DNA of 64,000 nucleotides, taken from Vitellaria paradoxa. Its lineage: Eukaryota > Streptophyta > Magnoliopsida > Ericales > Sapotaceae. Below the pieces are notes generated by a model. It was not told the origin of the DNA. It saw nothing but the letters and a program-made list of their open reading frames with translations, and searched no databases. Both the position numbers and the translations under genes were made by a program. Position 1 is the first letter of the stretch. Each line of letters starts with the position of its first letter. Where the stretch lies: positions 744,001 through 808,000 of the forward strand of contig CM034238.1 in assembly GCA_019916065.1 (NCBI GenBank). Direction: 5' to 3'. Of this stretch, positions 25,010-34,691 are shown piece after piece.

Positions 25010-26251
25010 ATCCCAGATTTTGACCAAGTGTGGTGGCTCTCCATGGTTGCAGTTGTTATGCCTTTCACATACCCTAAAGGAGGTCTTTCTCTTGGTATTG
25101 CCAAAGTTGCAGGTAATTTCTTCAAATACACCAAAAAAAAAAAAAAAAAAAATATGCCAAAGTCAAAGGGCATTCATTTTTTAGTATTTTTACATATTTA
25201 TTAATTTATATACTTGTATATGTACGTCAATACATATATACATATATATATATATAGTAAATTAATTAATATAGTAGTGAAAAAAAATTACTCTATATTT
25301 TCTGCAGAAAATGGGAATTTCAAAGGAACCATGTTGGGTATAACAGCAGAAACGGTAACTTCTACTCAGAAGCTTTGGAGGAGCCTGCAAGCTCTTGGAG
25401 CTATTGCCTTCGCATTTGCTTATTCTGTCATCCTCTTAGAAATACAGGTTCAATTAAACTTCAATTATTGATCATGATTCCATCTCCTTAAGGGTCTGTC
25501 TGGAAGAAAAGGAAAAAAGTAGAAGAGAAACAAAATTACTTTCAAATAAAATTACTTGTATATATACTCAATTTTTTAATAATTTAATTAAATAAAATAT
25601 TAATTTTTTTTATAAATATCTATTCATTTTCTTCCATTTTTGGAATCATAAACAAAAACAAAAGTAAATTAAAAGAATTGTATTTTAAATTTCCTACATT
25701 TTCCCTCCAATTTTCTTTTTCCTTCACAATCTTTGTTTCAAACATAGATTACGTAACAATTTCATTACCGCATGAATGATATATATATATATATATATAT
25801 ATATAGGATACTGTAAAATCTCCTCCAGCAGCGTATAAGACCATGAAGAAGGCAACTTCACTGAGCATCGGCGTAGCAACAGCCTTTTATTTACTCTGTG
25901 GATGTATGGGTTATGCTGCCTTTGGAGATGATGCTCCTGGAAATCTTGTCACCGGCTTTGGATTCTACAACCCTTATTGGCTACTTGACATAGCCAATAT
26001 TGCTATTGTTGTACATCTTGTGCGAGAATACCAGGTACGTCCAAGCTCATCAAAGCACTCATTTCCAATTCCCCATTATTGTGTGCGTACAAATACACAT
26101 AATGTTTATAATTAAATTACTAACATTTACACGTAGTATGTTCACTGTGCCACCCTTCTAGTGCGTGTATATATATATATATATACGCACATCTTACTAC
26201 ATCTTACTTCAAATGATCAGTGAATTTTTAAAATGAGAAATTACAGGTTTT

Positions 26252-26253
26252 CC
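26252..26253 (+). other. Extra C (+1 frameshift) at the start of the last AAP exon
   Basis: Exon 6 ends on a codon boundary and exon 7 starts GTT TTC. One additional C precedes TGTCAGCCG, putting CQPLFAFVEKW and everything after it in another frame. The downstream frame stays open to a normal C-terminus, so the shift looks like a single later event. Confidence 0.85.
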
Positions 26254-27049
26254 TGTCAGCCGTTGTTTGCATTTGTGGAAAAATGGAGTGCGCAGAGGTG
26301 GTCCAAAAGTGACTTTGTAACAGCAGAATATAACATTCCTATTCCTTTCTGTGGGGTTTACCAGCTCAACTCCTTCCGACTACTGTGGAGGAGTATGCTC
26401 GGGATGGTGATAACATTCATAGCCATGCTCCTGCCTTTCTTCGATAATGTTGTTGGAATACTCGGAGCCCTTGGATTTTGGCCATTGACAGTCTACTTCC
26501 CCGTCGAAATGTACATCTCTCAGAAGAAGATAAAGCGATGGTCGAGCAGCTGGGTCGCTTTTCAAAAGCTGAGCCTGACTTGTCTTGGTGTCTCCATCGC
26601 AGCCGCGGTTGGCTCGGTTGCTGGTGTTGTCCTGGATCTTAAAACTTATATGCCATTCAAGACTAGTTATTGATGAAAATTCCAAAGGAAGAAATAAATA
26701 GCTTCATTTCCTTTGTCCACTCTCTCCATTAGAGTTTAATCCTTCTACAAGTTCAGTTCTGTATGATGATAAGAATCAAGAACGGGAATAACATCGACAT
26801 TTGGATACAAATTTGTACGCACCATTTATCCAAGAAATTGTGTGAAGACAAATGATCCAACAAGTGTTCAGGTTAAATGGACATAATTCAAGATAAGACT
26901 AGTTATTGATAAAACTCCAAACTTTATCATGGCTATTTCCCAAAATAAACAACTATACATCAACATTGTACAAGCACCAAATCAATTGCAGTTGTGTAAA
27001 AATCCAATTACAAGTCAAAATAGACAAACGGGTGAGATTAGAGACATCC

Positions 27050-28232
27050 TGAATCCATCCAAGCATGCAAAAACAGTCTCCCTAGGCAGGAGGCTAAAGA
27101 ATTTCTTGCCTAATTTGGAATTCACAATCGAACTTATATGAAGAATCCAGAGACTTTTACAACCCCAGAAAGGATTCCAGTCGCCACTTTCTCCGACATC
27201 TTTATCACCTTTTCAACCCTGAACAAAACCACACCGTGAGTTCATCACCATTACTGTAAATACTAAAGGACATAAAACCAGAGCCAGCAAAATGGTCTAG
27301 AGTGCAATTTAAGCCAATCCTAATTTAGAATCAAGCACCAAATCACACGAATTCACCAAAAAATAGCAGGGGGGTGGGGGAGGAAGAATCACAAGAAGAG
27401 TGGAAACCAAGGTCTAAGAGATAGCAGAGCCCTAGAATGAAATGAAGTTGATGAACACATTAAAGCCTAACCTTTTCATTCACTTCATGGCTTGGGGACT
27501 AATTTATGAATTTGAACCCGACCCGGTTTCCCCTTTTCAAACTTCTCCACTGTTACATTCTGGCACCAAAAAATGCCTTTGATCAGCTGCCCTTACCCGA
27601 CTCACGGCTGCGAAGCCTGCGATCATACTCGCAACACCGCCGCTGTAATCCTCCACACTAACGGCCAGCGTTGTCCAGTACGCTGCTGAACTTCCCTCCA
27701 TCAACTACTCCGACGACATTTCATCGGGCGACGTTTCCCTCTGCACCGAAAACGCACTTTGTTGTTCCAAAATCGCATCAAACGCCTTCAACATCCTCTC
27801 TTGCCCCTTTGACGCAATATGAAATAGTGAGACTCGCAAACTTTAACAATAGCCTCGTGTTTGGCCAACAGCCATTGTATCTCATCACCAACACGGGCAA
27901 GAACTACGACGACGCTGTTCCCTTGCCGGAGACGAACGATCGTGAGTTTCCAGAAGCCAGCTCGGCGCTCTGTTTGCCTGTCGATGAGGTGGGCGATGGT
28001 GCCGGGAACTTTGATGAGTACTTCTTCAACGCAGTGGGTTGAGATCCAGAATTGGGATTATGTTGTAGGACATCGATTCATTTTCTGGGAACTGATTCTT
28101 TATGAGGTCTTTCATGTCGATAGATGGATACAAAGACGAGGATGATGAGGACAAAGGCGAAGAAAAAGAAGAAGAAATTGATTCTGGGTTGGAACGATCG
28201 ACTTCTGAGTACAGTGAATTCTTAGGGTTTTG
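27050..28232 (-). pseudogene. ERD7: ERD7/senescence-dehydration-associated protein pseudogene
   Basis: Fragments in family order appear on the - strand. First comes NSLYSEVDRSNPES...SLYPSIDMKDLIKNQFPEN (28232-28066), then VEEVLIKVPGTIAHLIDRQ (28030-27973), then, in a new frame, LTIVRLRQG...VVVVLARVGDEIQW...KVCESHYFILRQ (27946-27815). Next are GQERMLKAFDAILEQQSAFS (from 27805), an in-frame TAG at 27705-27707, SSAAYWTTLAVSVEDYSGGVAS (27689-27630), and KGIFWCQNVTVEKFEKG in yet another frame. After an acceptor at 27219-27220 comes VEKVIKMSEKVATGILSGVV(KVSGFF), then a shift and GKKFFSLLPRETVFACLDGF. These are the N-terminal region and senescence domain of ERD7-like proteins, which are plastid/lipid- and stress-associated. 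At least three frameshifts, a stop and an unclear start codon indicate a non-functional gene; the 3' end is missing. It converges on the AAP pseudogene. Confidence 0.82.
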
Positions 28233-28483
28233 GGATAACTTGGTCGGGAGTTGTCCTGCTATGGATTTTGATGCCTCGATTGCTTGAAAAAACCAAGCTT
28301 CTATCAGGGTTATCTTATGATTGAAGAGAAGAATTGTTTGGACCAAGCACCCCCTTGGGTATCTCAGCAGAGTAACTTCTCTACAGCATAGACTTTTATG
28401 ATCAGAAACAGCTCGAGCTAATTGTAATGGCATTTCCATGAATTTAAAGACAACGAATATGGCCGGAACCAACAACTTCTATT

Positions 28484-28720
28484 CTTCTTGCCCAACCTAG
28501 TGACTGGTTACTTGGAAGATTTCAAGATGGAAAGAAGCTGTTTGAAGAAATTCTTGAGAAGAATATGGTTAGTCGGGTCTGTCATGATTCATGGGCATGC
28601 AAAACATGGGATTCATGGAAAGTCCTCGGAATCTTTTTTCATGTATCCTAATTTGTTTCACCATTACTGGTGTTCTTGTTGGCATTGCAAGTTTGGGAGA
28701 CTACGTGAATCCATCCATGG
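28484..28720 (+). pseudogene. Frameshifted remnant resembling a pentatricopeptide repeat (PPR) gene
   Basis: Adjacent frames read LVTGYLE, then KKLFEEILEKNMVS, then SVMIHGHAKHGIHGK, then NLFSC...TITGVLVGIASLG. This is the order seen in PLS-type PPR proteins (KLFDEMPEKNVVSW, VMIHGYAKHG, TFTGVLSACSHAGL). Several frame changes within 240 bp and the missing flanks indicate a decayed fragment. PPR proteins act in organelle RNA processing. The assignment rests on motif resemblance only; chance similarity cannot be excluded. Confidence 0.42.
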
Positions 28721-30329
28721 TTAGTTACAAGTCCTATCCTTTTTCTGATACAGATTTTATAAAGTCAACTTCATCAGTATCACACCACAAGTGGATGCGA
28801 AATATCACCACTTTTTCTCCTTAGATTTCAGTTTTACCATACTCCGATGTTTATGTATTTATTCTTGAAGATCCACTTTTTATATGTAGGGTAATAAACC
28901 TTAATTCTCTGTGCAGTCAATTGTATTGAATTATGAACAGTAATTTGGTTGCATTAAGTGACAAAAATGCTTAAAAATATCATGTATGCATAATCTTTTG
29001 TAGTTTAATTTCCATTCGATATGCTGTATTAATATCCAGTACTCATTCATACTTGATGATGACAAAAGATTAAAGCTGGAACTTTGAGGGGACAAAGGAT
29101 TTTATGTGCCTACATTCTGGCTGTTCTCCTGGCTTCACATCTTGAGACAGAGACAACATTGGGTGCTGATTCAGGATCCAACCAAACAGCATTGGAGGTA
29201 AATGTACAAAAGTTTTATACAGAATTCTCACATAGAATGACATGGATGTAGCACTTACAAGATATGAACCACCTTAATGCTTCATTAATTTTGAACAAAT
29301 ATGATTCAAATTAATGAATTCATTAGAGACAAAAATTCTGCCTCATTTTTTATTTTTTGTATAGCGCTAATTTTATATTGATCAGCATTAGAACTTTCAG
29401 CAAGACGGAGGAGGGAAAATATGGCTTTTTCGGTAGGTGTTGAATCAGTGTTTAGGATACGGCCAGTGGAAGTGTGGTCAGCCTGATTAATTGGTGGGCA
29501 CCTCATGAATCTGCAGATGGTGCTTCCCTATGGAACTGTGTTGTTGTAGATATTTTGAATGCAAATCTGTAGATCTAACCAATACAATTACTGAGTTCAT
29601 TGTTTCCGGGGCCTGCTATAAATGCCTACGGATTAACATGCAATGTACAACAAAATGGTGTAGGTCCTGTGAGACTGAACCCCTCCATTCTCGGTTTTTT
29701 GGAATTTTCCTAGAATGCTGAGCTCTGCCCTTCTTGCAGCATTGCTTATTGAAGTAAAACCTCACCCAGTAAAAAATAAGGAGCCCGCTGAAGTTTCTTT
29801 ATTATCCTTGGAAGTAACTAGAAGCAACAGTAGATGACGATTAGTTGGGAATGAGTTGTAGATATACTAGAGATCCACAGAGCTGGAGCATTCAAAGCTC
29901 TGACTGATCCTACTTCTCTCTCGCAGTTTTCACTGCATATTATATTTATTTGTTTGCAGGCCAGCTAATTTAGACTAGCCAGGTGCTGCTCTTTTTGTGA
30001 GGCATCCAAAGATGAGGATTGCAGACACTTGCATCCAACTGGAACTATGTCTGGGCTATTGAGCTGTCGATTTTAAAGTCGATACAGCTTTTTGGCTTGT
30101 TCTCTCTTCTAGAGGGCAGCTTTTCCACACTGATTCTTCTTGTTTTTTCAGCTCTTTTTACTTTCAAATAGGGGTCGCATTTAGTATTGCTATATCCCTT
30201 GCAGTGAAAGCATTCAAATAGGGGTCGCATACTACTCTCTTTTCCATTAGTAGCCTCATGACATGGGTGATGTTTATAATCCTCCAATTTTTAGAAGAAA
30301 TTATAAAACTGATGTTAGAATGTAACAAG
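28721..30329. other. Unassigned stretch, somewhat less AT-rich than its surroundings
   Basis: No gene could be supported. Short open stretches occur on both strands but lack recognisable motifs or consistent splice sites. An 18-bp direct repeat containing TTCAAATAGGGGTCGCAT is at 30163-30180 and 30213-30230. The sequence could include untranslated or decayed exons related to the PPR-like remnant. Confidence 0.4.
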
Positions 30330-30343
30330 CTTCAGCCAAAATA

Positions 30344-30546
30344 TTTTTTTTTGGTAACAAAAGAAATCACTCAGCAGTTTTACTCACTGAGTTATAAACT
30401 TTCGGGGGAACTAGTACAGCAATCCATCGCCACGGTCCCTAACTTAAATCCTGACCGCTCCAGATGAGAATCGAACCTGCAACCTGGGTATATCACCCAA
30501 ACTTTAGACTTGACTCTCGCTCCACTAGACTAACCAAGGGTGAGTA
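30344..30546 (-). mobile_element. tRNA-derived SINE with 14-bp target-site duplication
   Basis: Read on the - strand it starts with an A-box-like GGTTAGTCTAGTGG, then the B box AGGTTCGATTCTC, a tRNA-unrelated body, and an A-rich tail. The flanks are identical 14-bp direct repeats CTTCAGCCAAAATA at 30330-30343 and 30547-30560, the signature of LINE-mediated insertion. The length of 203 bp fits plant SINEs. The intact duplication suggests a relatively recent insertion. Confidence 0.9.
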
Positions 30547-30929
30547 CTTCAGCCAAAATAGTCATATGTTTATACGAAAAACTCCTGCATAGATTATTGC
30601 AAGTGTATATATCAAATTAGAATGATTTCATCTTTACCTCAGATGTACAAATTTCCCTGCAAGTAGTTGCAACCTTTTTTTTTTTTTTTTAAATATTATC
30701 ATTTGGAGGAAACCGTGGAATGATCAATGAGAAAGAATGCTTTGACCACAATTGACTACATTAGCCCTGTTTGTCATTCATAAAACAACCGGCAGATTTC
30801 TCCGCAAAATATAACTGTAGGTTAACCATTCAAAAAACAAAAGCTACCAAAATATTCTTTAATTACAAAACTTGTCAGTATGGTTATTTCGCACGTTAAA
30901 TAAGAATTTGGGAGAATAAATAATAAATT

Positions 30930-31816
30930 AGTGTGCGTTTGGAGTGATAAAAAGTAAGAAAAAATAAGAAAAAAAACATGATTTGGAGTAAATAAGAGTG
31001 CTTTGTGTTTCTTTCCAAATGGCGTTTTTTGGAGATAAACATTGCCAAAACCGTTAGAACGATTTCTCATATCTGTTTTAACGGATTCAAAAAAATACTT
31101 TTTCTCTCTCTAAATAGTGCCAAAACCGTTAGAACGGCCTTCCAAATCTGTTCTAACGGATTCTACATTGGCAAACTGTTAGAACGATTTATCCAAATCG
31201 GTCTAATGGATTTAAAAAAATAGAGATAAATAAGTGACAATGGTATTCGTTTAAAAGTGTTTGACGCGAAGAATATGATTATAAAAAAAAAAATTCGCAC
31301 TCGATTAACCTTATTACGAATTTTCTATTTTTTTAACAAAGTATTGAAATTTTTGAAATTAATAAAGACGGAAAAAAGTAAAAGTGTGATAGAAAATTTT
31401 AGTAAATTATAGAGCTTGGCCCCTTTTGGCCAAATCAACAATTTCTATAAACCTTTATAAATCTCCAACAACCCCTCTACCTCTAATTTTTCCTCCATTA
31501 CGAATTTTAAAAAATTTTAATATTTCGCTAAAAAAGTAAAAAATTTGAAAGTAAGTTAACCGAATATGTAAATTTTTTATATAATCATATTTTTTGTGTC
31601 GAAAACTTTCAAACAAGTACTATTGTTACTATTTTTTATAATTTTTTTTGAATCCGTGAGAACGGTAACCGTTCCTACGGTTTGCTACTTTTCATAAAAA
31701 ATGCGCCAAAATCAACTCCAAATTATATTTTATCTCAATTTATCTTATTTTTTTCTTACTTCAAACGGAGCCCTTGTTAGAGTTTTATGGAGTTTGTAAG
31801 CACTCCAAACGCACTC
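30930..31816. mobile_element. Large inverted-repeat MITE with TTA-type target site
   Basis: The outer ends are inverted repeats: GTGTGCGTTTGGAGTG on the left and CACTCCAAACGCACTC on the right, each flanked by TTA, as for PIF/Harbinger (Tourist) elements. Inside, 30932-31420 and 31425-31773 are related GTTTGGA-family units in opposite orientation, so the element can fold into a long hairpin. The left arm contains three degenerate repeats built on CCGTTAGAACGG. No transposase is present. Confidence 0.7.
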
Positions 31817-32108
31817 TTAATATATTTGAAAGAAAGTTAAAAAAAATATTATTTAACATAATTTTCTTGTCATGTCCGATAAAAACTTAGAAATGCACTA
31901 ATAACAAAAAGAGAGCAGATATTTAACTAGAAAGTATAAGAAAGACAAAAGAATAGACGTAAAGATTATACAAATTAAGGTCGTAAAAAAATACTAAATT
32001 TTATATAAATTCGTAGAAAATATAAAATATTACACAAAAAAAAAATAGAGAATGATGATTCATGTAATCAATTTAAATTCACCTAGGACTAAAATTTTAT
32101 TGAGTTAA
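31817..32108. other. Non-coding AT-rich spacer
   Basis: Nothing recognisable is present between the two MITEs. Confidence 0.5.
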
Positions 32109-32713
32109 GGGTTTGTTGGGCATAGCTAAAAATAACGAAAAATGTGGTTTGAAAAACTTTTAATGTTTGGTACATACATCTCAAATTACATTTTTTAGAA
32201 ATGAACAGTAGGATTGTTGTTTTGACAGATTATATTTTCGTTTGGACGGTTTTAAAATTTTGTATCAGTCATGACTTCTTTGCAGACCAAACTGGCTGGC
32301 AATGGTTTATTTGGACGAAAGTTGGTAGTGCCAAACCGTTAGAACGATCTACAATGGTCTATTTGGACAGAAGTTAGTAGTATCAAACCCTCAGAACGGT
32401 TTGATGCGAACCATTTAGATGGTATTGAATTATTATGTTTTATGGTTTATCCTTCTATGCAAGCGTCTAAACGATTTCTACAATTTATCGAAATGACTTT
32501 GAAAAAATTAGTCACAGTCGGTATCATTAGATAGGTTAAGAGTTCATGGTGAGAATAGTTAAAAAAATTTTACTATTTGATTAATCAATTCTAATTATCT
32601 ATTTTGTGGGAAGATGTTGAATTTTTTTTTTAATTCCGAGAAAATATAATAACGTAATAATGTAATTAAAATTTTTAAAAATTTTCGGTGGATTGTGTTG
32701 CGTTAAATGGTCC
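32109..32713 (+). mobile_element. Non-autonomous TIR element, same family as 14461-15131
   Basis: It aligns with the complement of 14461-15131 at both ends (GGGTTTGTTGGGC left, TTAAATGGTCC right) and internally (ATACATCTCAAATTACA, GAACAGTAGGATT, AAAATTTTGTATCA). It contains CCGTTAGAACG near 32337 and CCCTCAGAACGG near 32389. There is no coding capacity. Confidence 0.65.
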
Positions 32714-34640
32714 GTAAAAAGTTAAAAATTGGTAGGATGGATGCTGACAGCTGACGTGCACCACCCCCAGTGGCAGGCCGGATAGAAATGGGAAACATAA
32801 ACAGAAGTCTAGAGGAGATTATTTTGTACGGGATTTGATTCTTATAGGTAAGATCACGCTGAATGTGAAACTCCACCTGAATGTGAAGGGTTTTTTGTCA
32901 TTTTTTGCTCTGGTGGTCGTGGTGGGGGTCCAAGCGTCAGTGTCTCTAAGTGGCCCCGTCTTTATCTCCGCATTAAATTCATAAACTAACATTTAAAGCT
33001 TATGATGTTGAGATGTCTGCAGCCTTCGTCAAATGAATTTCCTCTCAAAAGAAAGGGTAAAGATACAGATGCCGTTTAATATGTGTATATATACACATAT
33101 ATAATCAACAAAGATCTTGATCAGTGGAAAAAGTAGGTGGGGTCCAAATTAATGTTATTAGTGGTTAGAGTTCATATATCTAAATTTACTTGTAATTTTC
33201 AAATTTAATTAGCATGTGGTGGTGCTTAGATTAGTGATGGACTCAACTAGGGGCTGCTATTGACTTTGTTTTAGACATAAGTAAACAATTGCTCGTTCTT
33301 ATTTTATTGTGCTTCCTTCAAAATGAATTCCCATAAGTTGATAGGGCCTTCAAAATTCTATTAAATAAAAAGATAGTTAATGCTACTTATTTAAGAGCTA
33401 ATATTGATAGATTTGGTTTAAATTCATTCAAAGATCAATGTGAGAAGTAGGTGAAACTTCGTGATCATACTATTCTTGGATCCCATATCAGCGAAAGTTG
33501 GTTTATTGTTGGACAAAATCTGGATGGAAGGATCTCAATCACTTGTTAAATGCATGCCTGAATAAAGGAAAGGATACGTTAATGAAAGTGGGAAACCTTC
33601 CCCATCTTTCTACCCAATTTTAAATCTTTGAGGGTCCTACTGTCTCTCAATCAATCAATAAATTAGGATCTCCCATTCCATGCATGCCTGGCACCCTAAA
33701 CACAGTTGAAACATCCCCCCAGCTAAAGCTCTGCTCTTCTTAAAAAGAGATTCCTCACAAAGAAAACCCATTTTTATCATATATTAATCTCATTTGGGGC
33801 TATACGTCTTGAAGCTCCATCCCAATTACATAGAGCATAAATTATTATTTTACATTCACCCTTCCACATATAAATGCTTGCAAAAATTGAGACACCCATG
33901 AATATGTCAACTTGGAACCCAGGCAGATGAGCAAATACGGGAAGTATTTTTAGATGGGTAAATATGAGAAAAATTAAAAAATGTGTGAACGTATTCGGAT
34001 CCAATGGCCTAAAAGTCTGCCATCACAGAACTAGCAAAAAATTAAAAAAATATGTAAATATATTTGGATCCAACCGTCCAGAAGTCTACCATCACGGAAC
34101 TAACAGATAAAATTACTGTCAACCCCCAATTTTTATGAGTAAAGGAATAAGCGAAGTATGAGTGAACAAAGTTTTCCAACTAACTACATAGAAATAAGTT
34201 GCTTTAAATTTAATGTCAATATAGATACATGACAGGACAAGATCTCTTTGTATCATTGCATTCAGAGAAGAAGATTGTTTTTTTTCATTTTTTTTTTTTT
34301 TTTTATCTAGTAAAAGATAAGAGCTATGTAATAAACACCTGATCACAGAGACTTCTGAAGTTATGTAGTCCATAATACCATTATACATTATGAGATTGGA
34401 GAAAAACGAAAACAAAATGAAAATAAACACGCAGAGACACCCTCCACTCCTCCAAACACCTCCCATGATCTGATCTGATCTGTTCTTGCTCTTCCCAGAA
34501 AGTAACAAGCAAACACACAACAAAACCACAATTCAGTTATAGATATATAGTATTTGTAGCAGAGTTATGCTACCATGCACTGCACTCTTTCTCTCTTATC
34601 TTCGCTGAAATTCTATCCATATTCCATCAGATGCTACCCA
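32714..34640. other. Intergenic stretch downstream of the subtilase
   Basis: No gene is seen. The 3' UTR of the subtilase should lie at its right end. It holds a two-copy tandem repeat (33973-34040 and 34041-34106) sharing TTCGGATCCAA/TTTGGATCCAA and CCATCACRGAACTA. Confidence 0.5.
33973..34106. repeat. Two-copy tandem repeat, period 68 bp
   Basis: Both units run ATTAAAAAA, then GTATTCGGATCCAA or ATATTTGGATCCAA, AAGTCTRCCATCAC and GAACTARCA. The divergence is a few bases per copy. Function unknown. Confidence 0.75.
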
Positions 34641-34691
34641 ACTACTGGCTGCTCCCCTGAGCTCATCAAACACCCAATGATCAAATGAGAA

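Larger units (their letters stand above)
23811..26673 (+). pseudogene. AAP: Amino acid permease (AAP family), inactivated by a stop and a frameshift
   Basis: Seven exons with GT-AG borders are recognisable: 23811-23946, 24287-24520, 24609-24702, 24898-25112, 25308-25447, 25807-26034 and 26247-26673. Together they match a full-length AAP-type H+/amino-acid symporter (AAAP superfamily, plasma membrane) of about 490 codons. Landmarks include KCFDDDGRLK, HIITAVIGSG, LAWAIAQLGW, IQYLNLFGMAIGYT, LCGCMGYAAFGDDAPGN, GFYNPYWLLDIAN, FWPLTVYFPVEMYI and a PFKTSY end. Two lesions break the frame. The codon before IPDFDQ (Gln in relatives) is TAG at 25007-25009, codon 192. An extra C at 26252-26253 shifts the frame between the conserved VF and CQP. 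Other odd changes are GSGD for GSGV, LVREYQ for LVGAYQ and TYPKG for TYSSI. Overall conservation suggests recent loss. Sequencing error could explain one lesion, hardly both. Confidence 0.9.

Noticed and set aside
27671..28287. Several + strand open frames up to 123 codons, one acidic and Glu-rich
   Set aside because: They lie antisense to collinear ERD7 blocks on the - strand and have no recognisable motifs of their own.
28591..28824. Open frame with one hydrophobic segment (FSCILICFTITGVLVGIASL) that looks like a signal anchor
   Set aside because: The hydrophobic part fits better as a PPR-like segment in a frameshifted remnant; no signal-anchor family is recognised.
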